Source of the DNA: a virus
Length of the DNA stretch: 26,385 nt
Virus record (IMG/VR): IMGVR_UViG_3300022602_000362
Coordinates: 1 to 26,385 of that record
Strand: one strand, 5' to 3'
How positions within the stretch are numbered: position 1 is the stretch's first letter; each line of letters opens with the position of its first letter. The notes below the pieces were generated by a model. That model saw only the letters and a list, made by a program, of their open reading frames with translations, ran no database searches and was not told the DNA's origin. Positions 1-8,709 of this stretch are shown one piece after another. Position numbers and translations under genes: made by a program.

Positions 1-365
1 TTATGTCCGTAATACAGTCTATTTTCATGATGTTCTTTTTCAACAACAGTTTTTAATTCTAAAACTTTATTCCATTCTGTAACGCCATATTTTTCTTTGA
101 ATTCTTTTTCAGCTTTATTTTCTGCTTCAATAATTGCACTTTGGTTTTTATATTCTCTGATAGCTCGATAGATCATTGAGTTATCTAAAGCCTCTTCATA
201 AGCCTTATGGCGTTGCTGTGCTTCGAGTTCCTGTTGTGCTACATCTAAACCATCATGTTGAATATTTTCAATACTTTTGGTAAGACTCTTCCCTGCTTCA
301 CGAGCTTGATTAAGACCGTCGCTTAACGATTTTGCTCCTTCGGCAATCGGATTAACACTTGGCAT
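1..365 (-). CDS. Hypothetical protein, 3' end cut by window
   Basis: Only the first 121 codons are visible; the frame is still open at base 1. I do not recognise the family. The protein begins MPSVNPIAEGAKSLSDGLNQ, followed by a long highly charged helical stretch rich in Glu, Lys and Gln (residues 30-115), which suggests a coiled coil. There is no signal peptide or membrane segment in the visible part. The ATG shares one base with the stop of the preceding small gene (TAATG), so translation is probably coupled. Lying at the far end of the late operon, after the ejection-type proteins, it may be another virion or lysis-related protein, but that is only inference from position. Confidence 0.7.
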   Translation of the reverse strand, partial: MPSVNPIAEGAKSLSDGLNQAREAGKSLTKSIENIQHDGLDVAQQELEAQQRHKAYEEALDNSMIYRAIREYKNQSAIIEAENKAEKEFKEKYGVTEWNKVLELKTVVEKEHHENRLYYGH

Positions 366-502
366 TATTTTTGTTTAGTTTTCTTAGACTTTCCAGCTTT
401 GCTCAATGCAATCGCTACAGCCTGCTTCTGTCCTTTGCCAGCCTTCATCTCAGTCTTAATATTTTTAGAAATTGTTTTTTTGCTTGATCCAGTTTTAAGC
501 AT
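365..502 (-). CDS. Small Lys-rich protein, DUF6496-like
   Basis: A 45-residue strongly basic protein starting MLKTGSSKKTISKNIKTEMK. The core (residues 8-37) matches what I remember of the short DUF6496-type phage and bacterial proteins: a TISKNI segment, then a GxxQKQAVAIALSKAG helix. Function is unknown; the charge would suit nucleic-acid or membrane binding. The ATG overlaps the end of the upstream 54-codon gene by 8 bases, and its stop overlaps the next start. The family resemblance is from memory, not a search. Confidence 0.7.
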   Translation of the reverse strand: MLKTGSSKKTISKNIKTEMKAGKGQKQAVAIALSKAGKSKKTKQK

Positions 503-659
503 TTGTTGTCTCCAATTGTTGTTTAGCAAACTCTAATAAGATGTTAAAGTCTGCCTTTAATCTATAACCTTCACATACTCTATTCTGAATTTGTTCTAAC
601 AGCTTTAATGTGACTTTTTGTTCTGTGTCAACTACAGGTAAGTGATTTGTAAATGTCAT
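495..659 (-). CDS. Small hypothetical protein (54 aa)
   Basis: A 54-residue protein beginning MTFTNHLPVVDTEQKVTLKL. It is mostly helical in appearance, has mixed charge and no membrane segment. Its ATG overlaps the stop of the preceding fibre-like gene as ATGA, a standard sign of translational coupling in this operon, and its 3' end overlaps the next small gene by 8 bases. Reading frame, spacing and coupling support a real gene. I do not recognise the family. Confidence 0.65.
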   Translation of the reverse strand: MTFTNHLPVVDTEQKVTLKLLEQIQNRVCEGYRLKADFNILLEFAKQQLETTNA

Positions 660-1108
660 ACAATAGAAGTTATAATCCCGTTAACTACAGTAATTGTTTT
701 TGGTGGTGTATCACCAGATAAAAATGAACCAGTAGTACCTTTGTTTTCTGTAACAATAGTGCCTAACCCAGTTACGTTGGTATATGGAATAGAACTACCT
801 GTTAAATTAACTCCAGATATGGTTCCACCAGTGATAGAAACAGCACTACTTGTTAAATTAACTCCAGATATGGTTCCACCAGTGATAGAAACAGCACTAG
901 AATTCTCTACAGCCATACTACCAAGCCCTAAGTTCTGCCTAGCCCCTTGTGCATTATTAGCACCAGTACCACCTTGTAAAATAGTCCACACAGTGTTACC
1001 TACTTGTGCAGCTTGGATGTAACTACCTAAGTTACGAAACCATTCTCTCCACCGAGGATTCTCTTTAATCTCATCTTGAGGTATTGGAGGTAAGTTATTA
1101 ACAGCCAC
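656..1108 (-). CDS. Short tail-fibre-like protein with repeats
   Basis: A protein of 150 residues starting at a GTG (read as Met-Ala-Val-Asn-Asn-Leu-Pro-Pro). This start is preferred over the TTG six bases upstream because AGGAG sits six bases before the GTG. The N-terminal ~45 residues (IPQDEIKENPRWREWFRNLG and following) look like a virion-anchoring segment. Next comes TILQGGTGANNAQGARQNLG, a motif common in phage tail fibres. Residues ~65-105 contain two perfect copies of a 17-residue unit with the core SITGGTISGVNLT, typical of beta-helical or triple-stranded fibre shafts. It is probably a small fibre or shaft component. It overlaps the PurD-like gene upstream by 11 bases and the next gene as ATGA. 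Confidence 0.72.
   Translation of the reverse strand: MAVNNLPPIPQDEIKENPRWREWFRNLGSYIQAAQVGNTVWTILQGGTGANNAQGARQNLGLGSMAVENSSAVSITGGTISGVNLTSSAVSITGGTISGVNLTGSSIPYTNVTGLGTIVTENKGTTGSFLSGDTPPKTITVVNGIITSIV
801..902 (-). repeat. 51-bp tandem duplication in fibre gene
   Basis: Two adjacent units offset by exactly 51 bp: bases 801-848 are identical to 852-899. Each unit encodes 17 residues of the fibre shaft, so the frame is kept. Perfect identity at DNA level, with no synonymous drift, indicates a recent duplication by slippage or recombination. Confidence 0.95.
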
Positions 1109-2438
1109 TCTCAACTCCTAATCCGTAACCATAGCTTTGTAGTTCATCAAGTTTCTTTTGTACCTTCTCACCAATGTCAGTACGATAAGCAATGCTATTA
1201 GGAATACAAATCTTTTTCTTAATCTTACCGTAAACAGACTCACGAGCAAGTTCAATATCATCCCCAATCCCTACAACGGTACATACATAGTCACCAGCAG
1301 TAACAAACATGGGTACATTCTCTTTGATCTCACCGTCTTCCATTGCAGGGCCTTTGCCCCACTGTACTTCACAAAGGTGTACATCTTTAACAGCATCTTC
1401 TAATGTTAGACCCCACATAGGATAGCCAGAACATTCTTTCTTAGGTTTAGTACAGTAAGGGTAATCAGGTAAACTAATTACAACACCACATGCTATTTTG
1501 TCTGATACTTTGAGTGTATCTTTGCCGTCTAACAAGTCAAGCATCCACTGTGCAGGATCACCTTTGTGTAAAGACAATTGAATGTTAAATAAAGGCCATC
1601 CTGGACGCATAGTAAACTCTAACGGCCATGCTTGACCCTTCTTATCCACAATACAGTTTACATCGATGTAGCCTGTATAGCCTAAACCGTGCAGCATATC
1701 TTCTAACGGTCTTAACATCTCATCAGCAAGCTTAGAGTTATCTGTATAGCGGACAATAGTGCCTTGCTCACCGGTAGTGACACCTAACTCACCGTCCATG
1801 AGCTTTTTGTGTTCCCAAGACTCTGAGAAGTATCTATTAAACCCACCAGGACCAAACCAACCACCAACACCGAACTCAATACCAGGTCTAAACTCTTGCA
1901 GAATAAACTCTTCGCCCTTATGAGCATTTGTTTTCTTCCACTTGTTTAACATATAGACTAGATCAGCAGGTGAGCTTGGTACATAGGATAATGTCTTGTC
2001 ACCGTCACCAATAGGCTTACTAACATACATACGGCCAGTATCTTTAACGTACTTAATAGCTTCATCATAGTTATCAAAGGCCTGGCTTGGAATAGTCTCA
2101 ATGCCAGCTTTCTTCATAATCATCTCACCATGATCACGTTGCTGTTCCCACCGATTAGTATCGATAGAAGGGCCTAAGATAGGATAGCCCTTATCTCTGT
2201 ACCGTTCTAGTCCATGAATATAGTAGATGTTATCTGTACAGAATATAAGATCAGCCCAATCCATATGGTCTTCCCAGTTACTGACACGCTTTACTAAGCC
2301 ACCATCACCAACTTCACTTCTTGAACCGTCTTTATTGTGACGAATAAACATTTTAACTTCATGGTCATAGTGTTGACTACGAAGTGCAAAAGACAAACCA
2401 CAACCACATCCTGACGGATCTATAATTAATATTTTCAT
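1098..2438 (-). CDS. PurD-like ATP-grasp ligase (GARS family)
   Basis: 446 residues, close to the usual ~420-430 of phosphoribosylamine-glycine ligase, which makes glycinamide ribonucleotide in purine synthesis. Visible support: an N-terminal Rossmann-like strand-loop (MKILIIDPSGCGCG, 1-14); an ATP-grasp N-lobe with YVSKP (138-142) and GDGDKTL; a C-lobe with GYTGYIDVNCIVD (253-265) and PLEFTMRPGWP (272-282), the expected Mg-ATP acidic and Asn residues; and a PurD-type C-terminal domain with VTAGDYVCTVVGIGDD (379-394) and AYRTDIG (417-423). The usual GxGGREHA N-terminal motif is altered, so the substrate may differ: an amino acid or peptide rather than phosphoribosylamine is possible. It overlaps its upstream neighbour by ATGA and sits among virion genes, so it is expressed late. 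Confidence 0.8.
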   Translation of the reverse strand: MKILIIDPSGCGCGLSFALRSQHYDHEVKMFIRHNKDGSRSEVGDGGLVKRVSNWEDHMDWADLIFCTDNIYYIHGLERYRDKGYPILGPSIDTNRWEQQRDHGEMIMKKAGIETIPSQAFDNYDEAIKYVKDTGRMYVSKPIGDGDKTLSYVPSSPADLVYMLNKWKKTNAHKGEEFILQEFRPGIEFGVGGWFGPGGFNRYFSESWEHKKLMDGELGVTTGEQGTIVRYTDNSKLADEMLRPLEDMLHGLGYTGYIDVNCIVDKKGQAWPLEFTMRPGWPLFNIQLSLHKGDPAQWMLDLLDGKDTLKVSDKIACGVVISLPDYPYCTKPKKECSGYPMWGLTLEDAVKDVHLCEVQWGKGPAMEDGEIKENVPMFVTAGDYVCTVVGIGDDIELARESVYGKIKKKICIPNSIAYRTDIGEKVQKKLDELQSYGYGLGVESGC

Positions 2439-3979
2439 TGATTTCGCTCTACGTCAATTGCTGCGGGTATAGATACACTCATTAAAATTCTACGTGCCCT
2501 ACTTAAAGACTGTTTAGTAGGTCCTTTAGCAAATATGCTATTTAATTCTTCAAATTTAGCTGTGTCCTTAACCATATACTTACCTACATTGTCTTTAATC
2601 TCAGACCAAATTGTTTGTGCTTGTTTAGCTGGCATCTTTTCTAAATTACCTGCAAGTTGAGATATAAACTCTTTTTGTGTAGCAGGTTCTTTGCTTAGAT
2701 TCCATATTTGACTATTCAAATCATTAGACGCTTGTCTAAGCTCTCTAGTGCTCTGTGCAGTACCTATGCTTTCAAACATCTTAGGTAATTCATCTTTGGC
2801 TTTAGCTGCCGCAACTTCTGCAAAACCTTTACGAGAATTTGCCTGCCAAGGTTGTCCAGTGTTTTTAATTAACCAACCATTGTATTCTTTTTCAAGTGCG
2901 GAACCCTCAGCCCATCTAGCTTCTTTAGCTTGGTTGCCGGTTACTTCAAATTTACCAGCACCAGATTTAAAGTCTTTAAGATTGTTAATTACATCTTGAC
3001 CTGTTAATTGGTTACCTTTTTCGTCCATAAATATTTTACCATACTTATTGACTTGAGCAGGATTAACTTTACCGTTTACAGTTGCAGCACGATTAAAGAA
3101 AGTAGAGTTAGTAAAAGGTTCAATAGCGGTGGCTTCGTTAATCTTGCCTCCAGTTGTTTCGTAGATATGACTAATAGGGTCTACACCTTGTGGTATCTTT
3201 GTTCCTGTAGCTTGTTCAAACTTCTGACCAATCATTTGTTTAACTTTGTTTGCTTCTTCAGGAGACACGTTAGGATCTACTACTTTACCTTTGACGTTAA
3301 ACAAGTTTTCAATTGATCCTGTGTCAATAGGTGCTTTACCTTCAGCACGTTTAGCAAGCCCTTCTGTAATAGCACCAATACCAGGAATACCTGTAGTCTT
3401 TTGTGCAAGCTTACCATAAATTTTAGGAGCGTTTCTTTCAATAGCACCCACTAGTGTTGCTTCAAGTTTACGCCCTACAGCACCTGGTCCCGCTAATCCA
3501 GCTACAAACTGTGTACCAGATCCAAAGCCTAAATCTTCAGCACCTGCCTCTAACAAACCAGATAATGCACCTGTAGCACCTCCAACAGCAGCAGTAGCAA
3601 GAGCACCTGGTCCTGTAAGAGCACCGAAAACACCTCCTGCAATAATACCAGACGCTGCTCCGCCCATAGCACGATTAAAGTAATCTTCAGTAGTTAACTG
3701 CCCTGCTTTACTTTCATCTCTGCCAAACATTTCTTTAAATCCTGATACTGCTGTAGATTGTGCAGCAGCTTTACCAGACTTTTCTGTTGCAGGTTGTTCG
3801 GGTTGTTGTGCTGCAGATCCTAAGTATTTCTTTTGTACTTCTTGTTTTGCACCGTCAGATAATTTATTATATGCTTCATCTTTGGTTGAGTACTTATCAA
3901 AAACAACTTTCTTTGCCTCAGGAGACAATCCCTCGAAAGCTGTGCTTTTTAATGCTTCTGATAAACTGTTATATGCCAT
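2435..3979 (-). CDS. Putative internal virion / ejection protein
   Basis: 514 residues, family not recognised. The N-terminus (1-50) has two helix repeats of the type LSxEAKKxxxxKY, then a low-complexity Gln/Pro/Ala linker. Residues ~105-155 are a Gly/Ala-rich hydrophobic region (GGAASGIIAGGVFGALTGPG and following) that looks like a glycine-zipper membrane-inserting segment. The rest is helical, charged and soluble-looking. The combination of a membrane-active glycine-rich region, large size and position directly after the transglycosylase-bearing protein fits the ejection proteins of podoviruses, which enter the host envelope during DNA delivery. This is inference from architecture and context. 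Alternatively it is a bulky structural protein of unknown location. Confidence 0.65.
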   Translation of the reverse strand: MAYNSLSEALKSTAFEGLSPEAKKVVFDKYSTKDEAYNKLSDGAKQEVQKKYLGSAAQQPEQPATEKSGKAAAQSTAVSGFKEMFGRDESKAGQLTTEDYFNRAMGGAASGIIAGGVFGALTGPGALATAAVGGATGALSGLLEAGAEDLGFGSGTQFVAGLAGPGAVGRKLEATLVGAIERNAPKIYGKLAQKTTGIPGIGAITEGLAKRAEGKAPIDTGSIENLFNVKGKVVDPNVSPEEANKVKQMIGQKFEQATGTKIPQGVDPISHIYETTGGKINEATAIEPFTNSTFFNRAATVNGKVNPAQVNKYGKIFMDEKGNQLTGQDVINNLKDFKSGAGKFEVTGNQAKEARWAEGSALEKEYNGWLIKNTGQPWQANSRKGFAEVAAAKAKDELPKMFESIGTAQSTRELRQASNDLNSQIWNLSKEPATQKEFISQLAGNLEKMPAKQAQTIWSEIKDNVGKYMVKDTAKFEELNSIFAKGPTKQSLSRARRILMSVSIPAAIDVERNQ

Positions 3980-3981
3980 AA

Positions 3982-5892
3982 TTAAAATCCTGCGGCGGCT
4001 GCTTCGTCTGCTGCACTTTTACTAGATTTAAAAGTACCAGCACCGCTAGATCGACCACCTAATCCAGGACTTGTACGTTCTGTTTTCTTTGTTAAAGCTT
4101 CTGGGGATTTTTCATAATCACCTAAATAATCTTTAGAAGATTTAGAATTTAATAGTTTATATTTTTCAGGATCTAATTGATCTTTTTTAGCACCTGTAAT
4201 ATTTTCACTAATAACTTTTGCAGCATCTTTTTGACGTAGCTTTAATACTCCTGTTAAAGTTTCAGGAGATAAAGCTTGATTATAAATACCTTTAAATGAT
4301 TTTTCTAAATATTGATTTAAACGTCCACCAGAACCAGCAGCAGCATCTTTCAATGAAATATCTAAAAGTTCTTTAGAAAGATATTCAATATCCTGTGTAT
4401 AAGATTTATCCTTTTTAATATTGTCTAAAGACTGGTTGGTTAGTGCACCGTACTTTTTAATTAGAGAAGCCATAGTACCCGCAGCTTTAGAATGTTCTTT
4501 AATAAATTGTGCAATCTCTTCTGTTTTACCTAAAACTTCATATGAAGCTTGTACGGCAGTTTTAGACTTTTCTCCTAAGTAAGGCATCTTATATGGTTCA
4601 ATACCATAATCAACTCCTAAAGGACCTAAACTGCCAACTTTCTTTTGAATATTTAAAGGAGCATTTTGATAAGCTTCTTCTAAGTCAGTTTCACGTGCTT
4701 GTCTAGCTTCAGAAGTAAGTTTATCTGCAGCAGCACTTGTAGGAGCACCTCTATTAAGTTCATCAAGAACTTGTCCAACAGTTTTAGAAGTTCCATCTTT
4801 GTTTTTAAGATTAGGATTCTGTTCTATAACTACAGGACGTACTACAGAACTAATTGGTGTATCTAATTTAGCATCTAATACTTTATTACCTTCTGCAGGC
4901 CCAAAATACCAATAAGCATTTTTATTAGCAGTAGTAAGCTCTTTACCAGAAGCCTTTAAATTTCTTTCAACATTTTGTTCAAGAAGTTTTGCTGCTTTAT
5001 CTTGTGCTTCTGGATTCTTTAAAAACTCTTCTTTAGAAGGAAGACTAGGATCTTGTTTTTTTAAACCCTCATAGGTGTTAGGCATGATTTGATATTTACC
5101 TAAAGCACCTGATTGTTTATTAACAACAGAATAATTTCCACCACTTTCACGAGAACCTGTTTGTTCTAAGAAAGAACTTGAGGAAGGTTCTTCTCCTCTA
5201 GATAAAGCAACATCTTTAGGATCAGGAAGTCTACCCGCTCTATAAGCATCTTGAATTCTTAATCGAGCTTGTGCTTGTTGTTTATCTTTTTCTTTTTGAG
5301 TAAATTCTTCTCTTTTTCTAATTTCTTCTCTATCAGAACGTAAATTGTCTGCATCAATATTTTCAATTTGTTTTGCTTTATATAATCCTTCAAATACAGC
5401 TTTTTGTGCCTCAATCTTTTCTTTAGCAGTCATTGTCATGTCTGATAAAGATTTTTTCTTAGCTTCAAAATCTAAATTAGGATTACGCATAACACTTTCA
5501 ACAACCATTCTAGCCGCAGGGTCCTTTACTGTTTGTCCAATAACAGATTTTAAATCCTCTTCAGTAGTTGCACCAGATAATAATTGTCCAGCATATGATA
5601 TTTCATCTTCTTTAATTTTTAAATCATTTAATTGTTTTGTTTGAGCAGCACCTTCTAATTCTTTAGCTTGTTTTTGAAATGAATATGCTAACGATGCTTG
5701 ACCACGTTGACCAGCCATCATTGCAGCTTGGTTATAAATGTTTTGTTGTGCTTGTGGGTCTTTGGCTTGGTCAGGAGTTGCTGAAGCATAGGCTTGTTTA
5801 AGAATGTCTTTAGAAGCCATATCTTCTTGCACTTCTCCCATTGCTTTATAACCTTTTGCAAACGCTTCTACTGGGTTTGTATATTCAGCCAT
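3982..5892 (-). CDS. Internal virion protein with lytic transglycosylase motif
   Basis: 636 residues from the ATG at 5892, chosen over an in-frame ATG at 5907 because GGAG lies just upstream and the longer form starts inside the preceding gene. A coiled, charged N-terminal part (1-225) is followed at ~245-290 by a soluble lytic transglycosylase-like motif: the candidate catalytic Glu in SRESGGNYSVVN (E249) and then GALGKYQIMPNTY. The C-terminal half is helical and ends in a Lys/Ser/Ala tail. In podoviruses such enzymes are carried in the virion and locally open peptidoglycan during DNA ejection. Its neighbours, a Gln-rich virion protein and a glycine-zipper protein, match the usual trio of ejection proteins. 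Active in the cell wall at infection, not a lysis endolysin, by inference. Confidence 0.8.
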   Translation of the reverse strand: MAEYTNPVEAFAKGYKAMGEVQEDMASKDILKQAYASATPDQAKDPQAQQNIYNQAAMMAGQRGQASLAYSFQKQAKELEGAAQTKQLNDLKIKEDEISYAGQLLSGATTEEDLKSVIGQTVKDPAARMVVESVMRNPNLDFEAKKKSLSDMTMTAKEKIEAQKAVFEGLYKAKQIENIDADNLRSDREEIRKREEFTQKEKDKQQAQARLRIQDAYRAGRLPDPKDVALSRGEEPSSSSFLEQTGSRESGGNYSVVNKQSGALGKYQIMPNTYEGLKKQDPSLPSKEEFLKNPEAQDKAAKLLEQNVERNLKASGKELTTANKNAYWYFGPAEGNKVLDAKLDTPISSVVRPVVIEQNPNLKNKDGTSKTVGQVLDELNRGAPTSAAADKLTSEARQARETDLEEAYQNAPLNIQKKVGSLGPLGVDYGIEPYKMPYLGEKSKTAVQASYEVLGKTEEIAQFIKEHSKAAGTMASLIKKYGALTNQSLDNIKKDKSYTQDIEYLSKELLDISLKDAAAGSGGRLNQYLEKSFKGIYNQALSPETLTGVLKLRQKDAAKVISENITGAKKDQLDPEKYKLLNSKSSKDYLGDYEKSPEALTKKTERTSPGLGGRSSGAGTFKSSKSAADEAAAAGF

Positions 5893-5894
5893 AT

Positions 5895-6491
5895 TTAGAT
5901 ACTCCATCCAGCATTAGGATTATAAGCACTACCATAATAATCAGAAGCAGTAGATGCTGCCGCACCAGTATCAGCTTGTATAGGAGTTGTTTGTGAACTA
6001 TTATAAATACTAGCTAAACCACCTAATCCGGAAGTTACTTGCCCTAAAGCATTAGACTGTAATCCAAACTGTGAAGATGCACCTTGTTGTGCAGCTAAGT
6101 TAGCCTGTGCAGGTGCCTGAGTAGCACCAGACAATTGTTCTAACTGTGAAGTTAAACTATTGTAAAAAGAACCAAAAGTATTTTGACCTAACGTCTGCAA
6201 AGCAGCTTGTTCTTGACCAGACCCTAATTTACCTTGTGCGGCTAACCCTCGTTCAGTTGCCTGCGTACCTTGTTGAAGCTGTTGTTGGTACCCAGGCTGT
6301 GCCATTGCTAAAGCAGGGTTCTGCATTACATTTTGTAACTGTGAAGCAGCCTGTGCTCTATAAGGACCGTATGGATCGTATTGTTGTTGAGCACCTGTGG
6401 CACCGCCACTTCCGCTACTACTACCTCCACCAAATAAACTTTTAGCCGCTACTGCAGTTGTGGCCACTGCTGCTACTGTTGCGAATGTCAT
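5895..6491 (-). CDS. Small internal virion protein, Gln/Ala/Gly-rich
   Basis: 198 residues. The N-terminus MTFATVAAVATTAVAAKSLF is one hydrophobic Ala/Val helix, followed by a Gly/Ser linker (GGGSSSGSGG) and a long Gln/Ala-rich region with NPALAMAQPGYQQQLQQG. Low-complexity Gln/Ala proteins with an N-terminal hydrophobic helix are typical of the first ejection protein of podoviruses (T7 gp14-like position) and commonly precede the transglycosylase-bearing protein, as here. Its ATG overlaps the cupin stop as ATGA. The functional call rests on composition and position; no catalytic motif is present. Confidence 0.68.
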   Translation of the reverse strand: MTFATVAAVATTAVAAKSLFGGGSSSGSGGATGAQQQYDPYGPYRAQAASQLQNVMQNPALAMAQPGYQQQLQQGTQATERGLAAQGKLGSGQEQAALQTLGQNTFGSFYNSLTSQLEQLSGATQAPAQANLAAQQGASSQFGLQSNALGQVTSGLGGLASIYNSSQTTPIQADTGAAASTASDYYGSAYNPNAGWSI

Positions 6492-7000
6492 AATTTGTTT
6501 CCTTGTAATTTGAGTAGTTCTTCTGTAGAAGATATTAGTCCTAATTGTTTATAATCTGGAGCAATAATCTCTTCCTCCATCTTATCTAAATTTTCCTCAC
6601 CTAAATGTTTAGTAATGTGTACTGTGACCCAGATAGTATCTTCTTCTGTGTATACAGCTCTTTTAAGCCCTACTTCCGAAACAAAGATACAAGGAGCTTC
6701 AAAATACTTTTTACCAAATTCTGTAGAGACAGATACTTTGCCAGACATAATAAAATTGAGATGTTGGTGCCTGTGAATTTTACCTACAACAATTGTTCCT
6801 TTAGGCATAAACAGTTGTCTTGCATAAGTACCACAACCATACGTAGGATCGATTGGAGAAAAGTAATGAGTTAATATACAATCTTGTAACGCATCTTTTA
6901 GTTCACCATCTTCAATTAACTTCTTCATGCCTTCTTGAACTTGAATGATGTCTTCTCTAAACTTAACTTTATCGTAAGTATTATTTTCTATAAGATCCAT
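6488..7000 (-). CDS. Cupin-fold protein
   Basis: 170 residues. The central part fits a cupin barrel: FMPKGTIVVGKIHRHQHLNF (64-83) with the histidine row H76-x-H78-x-H80, then SGKVSV, EAPCIFVSEVGLKRAVY and TIWVTVH. The canonical cupin motif-1 glutamate appears to be replaced by Asn82, and the motif-2 histidine is not obvious, so metal binding is possible but may be incomplete. Similar small cupins occur next to tail genes in other podoviruses, as I recall. The role is unknown: it could be an enzyme on a small molecule or a structural barrel. It lies between the gp10-like hub and the ejection proteins. Confidence 0.75.
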   Translation of the reverse strand: MDLIENNTYDKVKFREDIIQVQEGMKKLIEDGELKDALQDCILTHYFSPIDPTYGCGTYARQLFMPKGTIVVGKIHRHQHLNFIMSGKVSVSTEFGKKYFEAPCIFVSEVGLKRAVYTEEDTIWVTVHITKHLGEENLDKMEEEIIAPDYKQLGLISSTEELLKLQGNKL

Positions 7001-7002
7001 TA

Positions 7003-8709
7003 TTACTTTCTATATTGTGTAGGTGAGCCGCCTTCGTTATCTAGTTCACCAATACTAAAATCTACTTCAGCACAGTCTATTCTTAATGGTTGATTATCAG
7101 TGCATAAAAACTCCCACGCCCTACGGCGAGCAGCACCTGTTTGATATATCTGAGAACGACCTTTATGTAAGTCTACAGTGCGATAAGGAGACCATGAAAC
7201 ATAGTCATTATCTGAATGACGTATATTCATAATTGCTGGAACTTTGTCACCCACAATCTCAACACGGTTATAGAACTTACGCTTAGTAGTACCATTATCG
7301 ATTAAGTCAGTAACAGCTCTGTAATAAATAGGTGCACCAGCATCTGTGTAGTACGTATCGGACATTAAGTATAATGAACCATTGTCATCATCTAATACAA
7401 AGTATTGTGAACCGTAACCAGCAAAGAAGCTTGGTCTAAAGTATTGCTCTGCATAAATGCCGGTAATACCTGAACTAGAGTCACCAATAGCAAACATAGT
7501 CCACTGATACCACATTCTTTCATTTACGTCAAACACTATTGTAACATTTAAATCAGCCAATGTCAATACATAAAACATATGACCATTAAACTTAAATGTG
7601 TAGGCTTTAACTTCTGACAAGTTACTATTGCCTAAAATACGATCAATATACACAGTGGACACTTTAACTGGTGCTGTACCATCCATTAAATAGATACCAG
7701 CACCTGTAGCTTTAGACACTCCAATCCATAATACAGACTGTTCAAACTGCACAATAGAATCACCATTAGCACATCCAATTTCAACCTTGTATGACGGTGC
7801 AGCACCTAAAGGTGAGGCTACTGAGTTACCAGCGTCATAGAACAGCTCTGTAGACCACTGACCAAAGCCTAAGATGTAGTTTAAGTGTTTGGAGATACCT
7901 GTTAAGTTATCTGGATCACCTTCAAGACTAATATAATCTAAAGGGTTCCATATAGTAGGATCATTAACATTAGATGTGTAGATACGGCCACTTGGTGTAC
8001 CAACAGTAATGTAACTATCTAAAAAGCAAGCACCAGGAACTAAGCCACCGGTAGGAAAAAAACTAAGTGAACTTGTTGCTGAGAAACCAGTACCGGTAGA
8101 AGTAGTAATTGAAATTGAAGGAGCTGTAACATAACCAGAACCAGGATTAGTAATTGTAATACCTGTGATGATTCCACTAGTAAACTGTAGTGTACCTGTA
8201 GCTGTTACACCACTAGGAGGTGCTGAGAATGTAATTGTATCCGTACTAGCATATCCCGTACCTGCAACTATAATGGTTGTTGAAGCTACCTTATCATTAG
8301 TTATTTGGCTAAAAGCACCAGTACTGCCATTAACTAAATAACCATTCACTTGATTGTGTAAAAACAGATAACCGTTGTTTAATGTCTGTGTAAAGTACGC
8401 ATTAGCCACAGCACCATTAACAGTACCGGTCAACGTACCTACAGTAGTCATTGCATATGTAGTAGGATTAATTTTGTATAGTACATTGTTAACTACAGCA
8501 TACAAGTAGTTATTAAACAAATACATACCTTGGCCCTGTGCAGACGGTATAGCAGGAGAAGTTGTTACTAAAGACAATCCAGGTCTTTTAATAAACTCTC
8601 TTTTTTCATTTCTACTTTCAAAGTAACCATTTACGCACTTTGAATCAGTGGATAAAGTTCCATCACGAGTCTCGATGGGTTGTGATAAAGGTATTCTTTG
8701 AATAGCCAT
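7003..8709 (-). CDS. P22 gp10-like tail hub / DNA stabilisation protein
   Basis: 568 residues. The N-terminus IQRIPLSQPIETRDGTLSTD, then KCVNGYF and FIKRPGL, is the recognisable opening of the P22 gp10 family, which closes the neck below gp4, stabilises packaged DNA and connects to tail parts. The later sequence is all-beta, propeller-like (GWP/W-rich blades such as QWSTELFYDAGN, RMWYQWTMFAIG). Residues ~145-215 look like an insertion with two copies of a G[TS]GYxxxxx motif (GTGYASTDTITF, GSGYVTAPSISI), a small beta module common in phage tail proteins. It follows the gp4-like gene with a TAATG stop-start overlap, the same order as in P22. Confidence 0.85.
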   Translation of the reverse strand: MAIQRIPLSQPIETRDGTLSTDSKCVNGYFESRNEKREFIKRPGLSLVTTSPAIPSAQGQGMYLFNNYLYAVVNNVLYKINPTTYAMTTVGTLTGTVNGAVANAYFTQTLNNGYLFLHNQVNGYLVNGSTGAFSQITNDKVASTTIIVAGTGYASTDTITFSAPPSGVTATGTLQFTSGIITGITITNPGSGYVTAPSISITTSTGTGFSATSSLSFFPTGGLVPGACFLDSYITVGTPSGRIYTSNVNDPTIWNPLDYISLEGDPDNLTGISKHLNYILGFGQWSTELFYDAGNSVASPLGAAPSYKVEIGCANGDSIVQFEQSVLWIGVSKATGAGIYLMDGTAPVKVSTVYIDRILGNSNLSEVKAYTFKFNGHMFYVLTLADLNVTIVFDVNERMWYQWTMFAIGDSSSGITGIYAEQYFRPSFFAGYGSQYFVLDDDNGSLYLMSDTYYTDAGAPIYYRAVTDLIDNGTTKRKFYNRVEIVGDKVPAIMNIRHSDNDYVSWSPYRTVDLHKGRSQIYQTGAARRRAWEFLCTDNQPLRIDCAEVDFSIGELDNEGGSPTQYRK

